The notes beneath the pieces were generated by a model, which saw nothing but the letters and a program-made list of their open reading frames with translations, did not search any database and had not been told where the DNA came from. Below are positions 47,011-54,683 of a stretch of 64,000 bases of DNA, in pieces. This stretch comes from Fidelibacterota bacterium (GTDB taxonomy: Bacteria > Fidelibacterota > Marinisomatia > SCGC-AAA003-L08 > GCA-2689995), in NCBI GenBank assembly GCA_014381925.1, contig JACNKR010000048.1:25351-89350 (forward strand). The letters run 5' to 3'. The stretch's first letter is position 1. Every line of letters begins with the position of its first letter. A program made the translations under genes and the position numbers.

Positions 47011-47858
47011 TTATTTAAAATATGATTTACCATGTTTAATATATCTAAAATATTAACAGTTTCATCTCCGTTCAAATCCATGCATTCACTATATTCATAT
47101 ACTCCAATAATGATATTTACAGATGCAATAATATCTGTAACATTAATAAATCCATCAAAATTGTAGTCACCATTAATTCCACATGTAAATGGTTCTGCTA
47201 ATGCACCTTCGTTAATCCATTGAGCAATTAGATTTTTTTGAGTTTCAGATAATTCAGGATTATTTCCGGGAGGCATAGAACCATTATTAATGCGTTGCCA
47301 AAGAATACTTGTTAAATTATTTGACGGTGTAATAACATCGCCACTATTACCACCATTCATTGCCGAATTATATGAAGATAAATTTAAGCCACCTGACCCA
47401 CCATGACATGATGTACAAAATTGATTAAATATAGATTGTACTTGAGATTCATAATCTATACTTTCAAATGGTTCATATAATGCACCTTCGTCAATCCATT
47501 GTGCAATCATGTTTATTTGATTAGAGGATAAATCTGGATTATTCCCTGGAGGCATTGATCCATTATTTATACGTTGCCAAAAAATACTAGAAGAAGGATT
47601 TGAAGGAATAACGACATCACCACTATTACCACCATTCATTAAATTATTATATGAATTTAAATTTAAACCTCCAGAAGCACCATGACATGATGTACAATTT
47701 TGATATAAAATTGGTTGAATTTGTGACATATAATCAATTTCTAAAACATTGGTAGTAGAATGTTGTAAATTATTATTAGAAATATCAGGCATTATTATAG
47801 TATTATTTGCAAATAATAAACTAAAAGTAATGATTAAGTTAATTTTTATTAATTTCAT
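47007..47858 (-). CDS. Secreted protein with two duplicated CxxCH domains and dockerin-like tail
   Basis: After a signal peptide come two nearly identical domains of about 93 residues. Each has a heme-attachment motif CTSCHG (about residues 55 and 148), the segment NGGNSGDV and the conserved RINNGSMPPGNNP, as in planctomycete-type cytochrome c domains where the Met would be the distal ligand. The last 55 residues are a dockerin-like pair (DYNFDGFINVTDIIASVN ... DLNGDETVNILDILNMVN). It converges on the metalloprotease gene, and both carry the same type of tail. An extracellular diheme electron carrier is the likely nature. Confidence 0.78.
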   Translation of the reverse strand: MKLIKINLIITFSLLFANNTIIMPDISNNNLQHSTTNVLEIDYMSQIQPILYQNCTSCHGASGGLNLNSYNNLMNGGNSGDVVIPSNPSSSIFWQRINNGSMPPGNNPDLSSNQINMIAQWIDEGALYEPFESIDYESQVQSIFNQFCTSCHGGSGGLNLSSYNSAMNGGNSGDVITPSNNLTSILWQRINNGSMPPGNNPELSETQKNLIAQWINEGALAEPFTCGINGDYNFDGFINVTDIIASVNIIIGVYEYSECMDLNGDETVNILDILNMVNHILNN

Positions 47859-47955
47859 ATATTTTATCCTATTTATTTAAAAATTTAATTGGTATAAATT
47901 AATACTTATTAATTTTATATTTTATATATTACTACATCTTATATTGTAAAAATTT

Positions 47956-49011
47956 GTGATAAAACAATTAAAATATTATTTTCAACCCGTTGAAATTTTA
48001 ATAATGATTTTTGCATCCATGCATAGTATCCTCGCCGTTTGGATTACATTTATTGCATTGGATACATTTATTATTTTTGGGGATTTATTTTTTAAAGATG
48101 ATAATTCTGAAATACAGGTTAAAAACCCATTATTACTTAACGTTTCTCTTTATCTTCACTTTCCCTTACTTCTAATTCTCATCTATTTTTCAATTACATT
48201 AATTCAAAATGAGGCATCCTCAATTATGGATTATATTGGGGTAACAATGATGTTAGGATTAACAATTGGTAGTGCTGCAATAAATGTTGGACATGAACTT
48301 ACACATCAAACAAAGAATCCAATAAAGCTATTTTTTGGAAATTGGTTATTTGGCATTGCTTGTGAACCATTTTTTGTTATTGAGCATGTATATGGCCATC
48401 ATAAAAATGTAGGATTATTAATAGACCCTGCAACCGCAAGACGAGGAGAAAATATTTATAGCTTCCTAATTAGATCAACATATTATCAAATGATAAGTGC
48501 ATGGAAAATAGAATCACAACGATTAGGGAAAAGAGGTTATTTCATAGCAAGTTTGCAAAATAGAATCTTACAATCAATAATTAGATCCTCAATTATTTTA
48601 TTATTAGTTTTCTTTATCGGTGGGGTGTTAGGAATGATATGCTATATCATATCAATTATTTGGGCTAAAATATTATTAGAAACGATTAATTATGTCGAGC
48701 ATTATGGACTTGTGCGTGAAGAGGGCAAACCTGTTCATCCTCGTCATTCTTGGAATACAAATGCGTCTGTCAGTTCTATGATTTTATTTAATCTAACTCG
48801 ACATTCTCATCACCATGAAAAAGCATCATTAGAATTTTGGAAATTAAAACCATATCCAAATTCACCAGAAATGCCTTTTGGTTACTTAACAATGGCCTAT
48901 ATGACACTTATGTTTCCATGGCTTTTTAAGCGAATTATGAAGCCAAAATTACAACATTGGGATAAACATTTTGCATCTGAAGGTGAAAGGCAGATTATTT
49001 TAAATTCGTAA
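47956..49011 (+). CDS. alkB: AlkB-like membrane di-iron hydroxylase (alkane 1-monooxygenase family)
   Basis: An integral-membrane fatty-acid-desaturase-fold enzyme of 351 residues. The histidine boxes of alkane/xylene monooxygenases are present: HELTHQ, EHVYGHHKN, the NYVEHYG motif and LTRHSHHHEKA, separated by hydrophobic helices. Family members hydroxylate the terminal carbon of alkanes or related compounds with electrons from rubredoxin; no rubredoxin lies here. It starts with GTG. Substrate range (alkane, fatty acid or other lipid) cannot be read from the sequence. Confidence 0.85.
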   Translation: MIKQLKYYFQPVEILIMIFASMHSILAVWITFIALDTFIIFGDLFFKDDNSEIQVKNPLLLNVSLYLHFPLLLILIYFSITLIQNEASSIMDYIGVTMMLGLTIGSAAINVGHELTHQTKNPIKLFFGNWLFGIACEPFFVIEHVYGHHKNVGLLIDPATARRGENIYSFLIRSTYYQMISAWKIESQRLGKRGYFIASLQNRILQSIIRSSIILLLVFFIGGVLGMICYIISIIWAKILLETINYVEHYGLVREEGKPVHPRHSWNTNASVSSMILFNLTRHSHHHEKASLEFWKLKPYPNSPEMPFGYLTMAYMTLMFPWLFKRIMKPKLQHWDKHFASEGERQIILNS

Positions 49012-49079
49012 GTATTAAAATCTTTTTTCTCATCCATATCTTTACTTTAATTTTCAATATATAAATTACATCAAAATCT

Positions 49080-49472
49080 ATGAAAAATAACTTTAATTTA
49101 GAATTAGCTAACCAATTAGGTGCAGATGATTATGGTATGAAAAAATATACAATTGCATTCTTAAAAAAAGGACCAAATAGAAATTTATCAGAAGAAGATG
49201 CAACTCGATTACAAAGAACCCATTTAGATAATATTCATAAAATGGTTGAAAATGGAACTTTAATTTTAGCTGGACCATTTTTAGATGATGGTGAAATTAG
49301 AGGAATTTATATTTTTAATATTGATTCAGTAGAAAAAGCTCAAAAGATTGCTGAAAGTGATCCTGCTATTAAAGCAGGTAGTTTATCTTTAGAAATACAT
49401 CCATGGTATGGATCTGCTAGTTTGATGAAAGTCAATGAAATTCATAATCAAATCGCTAAAATTAAAATTTGA
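49080..49472 (+). CDS. YciI-like protein
   Basis: A 130-residue protein with the YciI-like fold: YTIAFLKKGPNRN, then HLDNIHKMVENGTLILAGPF with the conserved His and the GPF motif, GIYIFNIDSVEKAQKIAESDP, and a C-terminal HPWYGS. Members are small enzymes or binding proteins of uncertain role. Its stop overlaps the next gene's TTG start by 4 bp. Confidence 0.85.
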   Translation: MKNNFNLELANQLGADDYGMKKYTIAFLKKGPNRNLSEEDATRLQRTHLDNIHKMVENGTLILAGPFLDDGEIRGIYIFNIDSVEKAQKIAESDPAIKAGSLSLEIHPWYGSASLMKVNEIHNQIAKIKI

Positions 49473-49972
49473 GTTATACAGATTTAACATTATTTCCTTT
49501 AATTTATACTGATGCTACTTTTTCTGATGATAGAGTACACCGTTATGCATTATGGCGAATTTGGGATGAATCATTGCCTAAGGTATTATTTATTGGATTA
49601 AATCCATCAACGGCAACAGAAACTAAAAATGATCCTACAATTCGGAGATGTATGGGATATGCAAAAGATTGGGGTTATGGTGGTTATATCATGGGTAATA
49701 TTTTTGCATTTAGATCAACAGACCCTGCAAATCTCAAAAAAACAAAAGATCCTATTGGTCCTCAAAATGATTATTGGTTGAAAAAACTTCATGATGAAGC
49801 AGATTTAACAATTGGAGCATGGGGGAATCACGGAGTATTGTTAAATAGAGGTATCGAAATTTTAGATGTTATTCAAAACATTAAATGTCTTCGTATTACA
49901 AAACAAGGGTTCCCTTCTCACCCTTTATATTTACCTAAAAGTTTAAAGCCTATTCCATTTAAAAAAACTTAA
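49469..49972 (+). CDS. DUF1643 family protein
   Basis: The 167-residue product shows the DUF1643 pattern: YALWRIWDESLPKVLFIGLNPSTA near the start, DPTIRRCMGYAKDWGYGGY, then GNIFAFRSTDP and IGAWGNHG. The biochemical function of the family is not known to me. It starts with TTG overlapping the YciI-like gene and converges on the MFS gene, with stops overlapping by 4 bp. Confidence 0.85.
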   Translation: MSYTDLTLFPLIYTDATFSDDRVHRYALWRIWDESLPKVLFIGLNPSTATETKNDPTIRRCMGYAKDWGYGGYIMGNIFAFRSTDPANLKKTKDPIGPQNDYWLKKLHDEADLTIGAWGNHGVLLNRGIEILDVIQNIKCLRITKQGFPSHPLYLPKSLKPIPFKKT

Positions 49973-51183
49973 ACATTTTCTCTTTTTTCCAAGTTCAAAT
50001 ATGTAGGATTTGAAAAGCCAATTAATGAAGTTCCGACAGCCCCAATTCCGATTATTAAAAATAATAATTGTGCTGAAATATATTCCAGTGCGAATCCCGT
50101 TACCATTGATGAAATCGCCGTTGTACCTAATACAGACATGTTTACCATTGAAAATATTCGTCCTCTCAATTCATTTGGAATATGTTTTTGAATTAAATTT
50201 GTTCGAGAGACAACAATTAATGGAATTCCTATTCCATGAATAAATAAGGTGATAATTGTAATTAATTCTGAATTTACTCCATATAATATTGAATAAGTGA
50301 TTCCATCAAAAATAATTCCAAAAAATAGAATTTTTACAAATGAAATATTTTTTAGAAATTTAATAATAATTAATGAACCTAATAACATGCCTAAAGCCAT
50401 CGCAGATTCAATTTTTGCTAAAGAAGTAAATTCTGCATTTAATATTTCTCTTACAAAAACAGGCATACCGATAATTGCAGGTCCCATAATAAATAAATTA
50501 TTTATACTCGTCATGATGATTAATATTAAAATACCTTTTTCATTTTTTATATATTTTAATCCAATTTTAATATCATCTATGTAGGTCTTTTTAGACTTAT
50601 CAGTTATTGTTTCCTTAATAGAAATTGACCAAATGAAAATAAATGAAAGTAGAAAAGTGATTGCATTTAATGTGAATAAATGCGTTAAACCAACAATACC
50701 AACAAATAATCCAGCAAATACAGGTCCCATTAAATGAGATAATTGCCCAGAAGTTGATATAAAGCTATTTATAATGGATAATTTTTTGACTGAAACTAGG
50801 TTTGGGATTAATGAATCTCTTGCGGGATAAAAGGGGGTGCCTGCCGTAGAAAGTAAAAATGCAATGATTCCAATAATAAATGTTGATTGATTTTCTGTTA
50901 AAATTACGATTGGTATTAAAAGTACAATAATTGCTCTGAGAATATCAGATATTAACATAATGCGTTTTCGGGAATATCTGTCGACTAAAGAACCTGCAAA
51001 AAGCCCAAATATTAAGGAGGGTAAATACACACTTGCCGTTACGAAAGCTGTACTACTTTTTGATCCTGTAAAATCCAATATTAACCATGGGAGCGCCATT
51101 ATATAAATTGCATCACCTGTATGTGAAATAAAATGTCCTAACCATAAAAACAATATATTTTTATTTCTAAACACTCTATCCAT
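49969..51183 (-). CDS. MFS transporter (MFS_3/enterobactin-exporter-like)
   Basis: A 404-residue major facilitator protein with about 11-12 hydrophobic helices. The N-terminus FLWLGHFISHTGDAIYIMALPWLILD, the loop motif GSLVDRYSRKRIMLISD and the second-half PNELRGRIFSMVNM fit the MFS_3 branch of drug and siderophore exporters. Direction (probably export) and substrate are inferred from the family only. It is transcribed away from the ferredoxin gene. Confidence 0.85.
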   Translation of the reverse strand: MDRVFRNKNILFLWLGHFISHTGDAIYIMALPWLILDFTGSKSSTAFVTASVYLPSLIFGLFAGSLVDRYSRKRIMLISDILRAIIVLLIPIVILTENQSTFIIGIIAFLLSTAGTPFYPARDSLIPNLVSVKKLSIINSFISTSGQLSHLMGPVFAGLFVGIVGLTHLFTLNAITFLLSFIFIWSISIKETITDKSKKTYIDDIKIGLKYIKNEKGILILIIMTSINNLFIMGPAIIGMPVFVREILNAEFTSLAKIESAMALGMLLGSLIIIKFLKNISFVKILFFGIIFDGITYSILYGVNSELITIITLFIHGIGIPLIVVSRTNLIQKHIPNELRGRIFSMVNMSVLGTTAISSMVTGFALEYISAQLLFLIIGIGAVGTSLIGFSNPTYLNLEKRENV

Positions 51184-51242
51184 TTATATTAAAACCTCCA
51201 TTCTTTTTTAGCTTATTTTTATTTGGTGCAACTTATTTGTAT

Positions 51243-51293
51243 GGTGTAATTTTACCTATGGTTTTCTTGGTTGAAAACCGTGTTTTCCACACC
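51243..51293 (+). promoter_or_regulatory. Structured leader before the ferredoxin gene
   Basis: Within 50 bases, GGTTTTC (51260-51266) can pair with GAAAACC (51273-51279), and the same GAAAAC can pair with GTTTTC (51282-51287). An outer GGTGT (51243-51247) can pair with ACACC (51289-51293). This looks like a small two-state RNA element in the ferredoxin 5' leader, but a protein site in the divergent promoter region is possible. Confidence 0.35.
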
Positions 51294-51322
51294 TAAAAAA
51301 TTAGTAATAAAGGAGAAGAAAA

Positions 51323-51613
51323 ATGGCATATATAATTGCAGAACCTTGTGTCGGAACTTGTGATACAGCCTGTGTTGAAGTTTGCCCTGTTGATTGTATA
51401 AATGGACCTCATGATAAAGAAGGTGCAGGTGAAGAAGCAAAAGTTGATGGATTTGATCCGGAAAATTTAATGCTTTATATTGATCCTGAAGAATGTATTG
51501 ATTGTGGTGCTTGTGAACCAGAATGTCCAGTAGAAGCAATTTTTGAGGAAGATGCTCTTCCTGAAGAATGGAGTAAATTTATAGAAATAAATGCTAACTG
51601 GTATCAAAAGTAA
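51323..51613 (+). CDS. Ferredoxin with two iron-sulfur sites
   Basis: A 96-residue acidic ferredoxin of the FdxA (7Fe/8Fe) type. The N-terminal cluster region has Cys at 9, 13, 17, 21 and 25 (CVGTCDTACVEVCPVDC), where homologues usually have CVGTKDxxC; the Cys at 13 is extra. The second cluster motif is CIDCGACEPECP. A loop of about 20 residues (GPHDKEGAGEEAKVDGFDPE) separates them. An AAAGGAG ribosome site precedes the ATG. It is a likely electron carrier; partners are unknown. Confidence 0.9.
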   Translation: MAYIIAEPCVGTCDTACVEVCPVDCINGPHDKEGAGEEAKVDGFDPENLMLYIDPEECIDCGACEPECPVEAIFEEDALPEEWSKFIEINANWYQK

Positions 51614-51650
51614 CCCCCCTTTTAAAAAATAATTAACATCGTATTACGAC

Positions 51651-51676
51651 AAACGGCTGTCATCAGACAGCCGTTT
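51651..51676 (+). terminator. Terminator-like hairpin after ferredoxin
   Basis: AAACGGCTGTC-ATCA-GACAGCCGTTT is a perfect 11-bp stem with a 4-base loop, followed by only a few T (TTTGCGTGTCTT). It lies 38 bases after the ferredoxin stop and 24 bases before the Mrp gene. Confidence 0.75.
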
Positions 51677-51699
51677 GCGTGTCTTAAATATAAATTTAT

Positions 51700-52749
51700 A
51701 TGAATAAAAATGAAATAATTGAACTATTAAAACAAATTAAATATCCTGGATTTTCTAGAGATATTGTATCATTTGGATTAATAAAAGAAATTCAAATTGA
51801 AAACCAAAATTTAATAATTCAAATTCAGCTCACAACTGGAAATCCAGATCATCAAACTAAATTAGAATCTGAAATTAAAGATGTGATACAGAAAAATATA
51901 GCATCGATTAACGAGTTAAAAATTGAGTTTATTGGTACAGCTTCTCCTGAAAAGAAAGTAGAGAATATGCAGGCAGCTAAGCCTGAAAATCTTTCTGGGG
52001 TAAAAAATATTATTGCAATTGCAAGTGGTAAAGGTGGTGTCGGAAAGTCAACTATTGCAATAAATATTGCTGCTGAATTATCAAAAAATTATAAGGTTGG
52101 AATTCTTGATTTAGATATTTATGGACCCAGTTTACCAATGGTTGCAGGTATTAATGAAACACCAAAAATTACTGCTGAGAAAAAATTAATTCCAATTGAA
52201 AAATACAATATGAAATTTATGTCATTTGGATTTGTAAGCGGGAATGATGCTCCAACTATTTGGAGAGGCCCACTTGTTTCTCGTATGACACAGCAGTTCT
52301 TTGACGATGTTAATTGGGGTGAATTAGATTTTTTAATTTTAGATCTCCCTCCAGGAACAGGTGATATTCAATTAACACTTGTTCAAAAAATTGCATTAAC
52401 TGGTGCAATAATAGTTACTACACCTCAAGATCTTGCAGTATTAGATGTAAAGAAAGGTGCGGATATGTTCAAAAAAGTCAATACACCATTGCTTGGAATC
52501 ATTGAAAATATGTCACATTTTGAATGTCCACATTGTCATAAACCTTCTGAAATTTTCAAAGGAAAGGGTGGTGAATCTGAAAGTAAACGGTTAGATATTC
52601 CATTACTTGGCAGTGTTCCATTATCACCAGAATTAGTTAAATCAGCTGATAGTGGAGATATTTTTGTATTAAACAATATTGATTCTGTTATCACAAATGA
52701 ATTTGAAAAAATGACGAAACAAATTATAACAAATTCTATTCTTAGCTAA
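51700..52749 (+). CDS. apbC: Mrp/ApbC family iron-sulfur carrier P-loop ATPase
   Basis: A 349-residue protein with an N-terminal MIP18/DUF59 domain (about 1-85) and a deviant Walker A GKGGVGKST, switch motifs LDLDIYGPSLPM and LDLPPGTGD, and the metal-binding CPHC (about 275-278). The family binds and transfers [4Fe-4S] clusters to apoproteins. It follows the ferredoxin gene, which fits iron-sulfur metabolism, and is immediately followed by a membrane protein gene. Confidence 0.92.
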   Translation: MNKNEIIELLKQIKYPGFSRDIVSFGLIKEIQIENQNLIIQIQLTTGNPDHQTKLESEIKDVIQKNIASINELKIEFIGTASPEKKVENMQAAKPENLSGVKNIIAIASGKGGVGKSTIAINIAAELSKNYKVGILDLDIYGPSLPMVAGINETPKITAEKKLIPIEKYNMKFMSFGFVSGNDAPTIWRGPLVSRMTQQFFDDVNWGELDFLILDLPPGTGDIQLTLVQKIALTGAIIVTTPQDLAVLDVKKGADMFKKVNTPLLGIIENMSHFECPHCHKPSEIFKGKGGESESKRLDIPLLGSVPLSPELVKSADSGDIFVLNNIDSVITNEFEKMTKQIITNSILS

Positions 52750-53538
52750 ATGGTTACAAAGTTAACCATGAGTTTGTTTTTTAATATTGCTTGGGCATTT
52801 CCATTTTTTCTTTGGAATACACCTCAAAAGGAAATTAAAAATGGGTTTTATCGTTTTAATTTAGGTCTTTCAACTATTTTGTGGGGAATGGCGTGTATTT
52901 TATTATTTTTTAATAATTCCGATTTTAATGAAATTTCTAAATACTTAGGAATTTCCCTTGCAGGTTTAGGATTAATTGGTGGATATACAGCCTTTATTTG
53001 GAATAGGGATAATATTTCATTCGTTTTATTATCAATTGTGTGTGGGATTTTGGCAATGATTTCTTATTTTTTACATCAATCGATTATTGTAAATATTGAA
53101 TTTTTAAATCCAGCATTTATGATTGGAGTATTATGTTTATCCAATGTTTTATTTGCAATGATCTTGGGGCATTGGTTTTTAAATGTACCTTTTTTAAAAA
53201 TTACTCGTTTACAAAAAACAGTTTCAATGTTAAGTATTTTTTTAGTGGTTAGATGTGTTTGGGACTTTTATTCAATTTATTCAAAAGAGAATATTTTAAA
53301 AGATGGAAATTATATAAATGGATATTCTTATTTAATGTCAATAGATGGAATTTTTCTCTGGATTGCATTGTTTTTTGGACTTCTTGCACCAATTATTTTA
53401 AATATAATGACAAGTCAGACATTAAAATTATTTTCCACACAATCTGCTACGGGGTTATTATATATTAATGTCGTACTAATTTTAATGTCTGAAATGATAT
53501 TCAAATTTTATTTACTTCAATATAATTGGGTATTATGA
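52750..53538 (+). CDS. Polytopic membrane protein, unknown
   Basis: A 262-residue protein with about eight hydrophobic helices and short loops. Its start directly abuts the Mrp stop and its end overlaps the zinc-ribbon gene by 4 bp. I see no known transporter or enzyme motif. A helix containing LGISLAGLGLIGGYTAFIW and a His in MILGHWFLNVP are the only noticeable polar features. Function unknown. Confidence 0.6.
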   Translation: MVTKLTMSLFFNIAWAFPFFLWNTPQKEIKNGFYRFNLGLSTILWGMACILLFFNNSDFNEISKYLGISLAGLGLIGGYTAFIWNRDNISFVLLSIVCGILAMISYFLHQSIIVNIEFLNPAFMIGVLCLSNVLFAMILGHWFLNVPFLKITRLQKTVSMLSIFLVVRCVWDFYSIYSKENILKDGNYINGYSYLMSIDGIFLWIALFFGLLAPIILNIMTSQTLKLFSTQSATGLLYINVVLILMSEMIFKFYLLQYNWVL

Positions 53539-53960
53539 ACGGATCATTTGGGTATGAATGCGATTCATGTGGATTATTCAAAATTTATACGGTAGAAGAT
53601 TCAGCTGAAATTTTTTGTTCTTCTTGCAAAAATAAATTGGGAACAGTTTCAGCCAATTGGAGTTTGGAGAATTCATGTCCTTTTTGTGATTGTAAATCAT
53701 ATTACAAAAGGAAAGATTTTAATCAAATTTTAGGTGCAGGAATACTTTTGACAGGTGCAGTATTATCAATTATCTATAATTATTTTGTTCTCATTGGGTT
53801 TGCATTGTTAGATATTGTATTATTTAATTATGTTCCTGATGTGGCAGTGTGTTATAAATGTGCTGTTGAATTGCGTGGGTTTAATGGCATTGACGGATTA
53901 TCTGTCTTTGACCATCATACTGCAGATTTGTATCAATTTTCAAATAATGAAAATTCTTAA
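53535..53960 (+). CDS. Zinc-ribbon membrane protein, unknown
   Basis: Three pairs of cysteines suggest zinc binding: CDSC and CSSC near the N-terminus, CPFC in the middle, and CYKC after two hydrophobic helices (ILGAGILLTGAVLSIIYNYF, VLIGFALLDIVLFNYV). The start is ATG 53535, overlapping the previous TGA; an in-frame TTG nine bases earlier is less likely. The 141-residue protein may be a membrane-bound zinc finger, but I do not recognise the family. Confidence 0.6.
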   Translation: MNGSFGYECDSCGLFKIYTVEDSAEIFCSSCKNKLGTVSANWSLENSCPFCDCKSYYKRKDFNQILGAGILLTGAVLSIIYNYFVLIGFALLDIVLFNYVPDVAVCYKCAVELRGFNGIDGLSVFDHHTADLYQFSNNENS

Positions 53961-53963
53961 TTA

Positions 53964-54683
53964 GTGCAAATCCCTAAACATATTGCAATTATTATGGATG
54001 GTAATGGCCGCTGGGCAAAATCTAAGGGGTTACCGCGATTTGCTGGTCATAAAGAAGGTGTTTCAGCAGTTCGTCGTATAACAGAAAAATGTGGACAAAT
54101 AGGAGTGAAACATTTAACATTATTCACTTTTTCTTCAGAAAATTGGAATAGACCTCAAACGGAAGTTTCAGCATTAATGACACTTTTAACAGGGACATTG
54201 AGGAAAGAGATTAAAAAATTAAATAAAAACAATGTACGATTTACAACTATTGGAAATATAAGTGATCTACCTGAAAAAGCACAAAAAGAAATTCGAGAAT
54301 CGATTGAATTTACAAAAAATAATTCGGGGTTAAATTTGGTTCTCGCTTTAAATTATAGTGGCAAACAAGAAATTATGAATGCTACAAAATTAATTGCTAA
54401 AGATATTGAAAACGGTAAGCTTTCAATAAATGATATTGATGAAAATATATTTAATTCAAAATTATATACACATAATATTCCAGAGCCTGATTTATTAATT
54501 CGCACAGGGGGTGATTATCGAATTAGTAATTTTATGTTATGGCAATTAGCATATTCGGAATTTTATATTACACCTATATTTTGGCCTGAGTTTAATGAAG
54601 AGGAATTAATGATAGCAATTCATGAATATAATTCACGAGAACGGCGTTTTGGAAAAACAAGTGAACAAGTAAATAATGATTAA
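53964..54683 (+). CDS. uppS: Isoprenyl transferase (undecaprenyl diphosphate synthase)
   Basis: It extends farnesyl diphosphate to the undecaprenyl carrier lipid for cell-wall synthesis. The cis-prenyltransferase motifs are all present: IAIIMDGNGRWAK with the catalytic Asp, FAGHKEGVSAVRRI, TLFTFSSENWNRP, and the C-terminal DLLIRTGGDYRISNFMLWQ and SEFY. It has 239 residues and a GTG start. It opens a packed envelope operon and overlaps bamA by 8 bp. Confidence 0.95.
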   Translation: MQIPKHIAIIMDGNGRWAKSKGLPRFAGHKEGVSAVRRITEKCGQIGVKHLTLFTFSSENWNRPQTEVSALMTLLTGTLRKEIKKLNKNNVRFTTIGNISDLPEKAQKEIRESIEFTKNNSGLNLVLALNYSGKQEIMNATKLIAKDIENGKLSINDIDENIFNSKLYTHNIPEPDLLIRTGGDYRISNFMLWQLAYSEFYITPIFWPEFNEEELMIAIHEYNSRERRFGKTSEQVNND

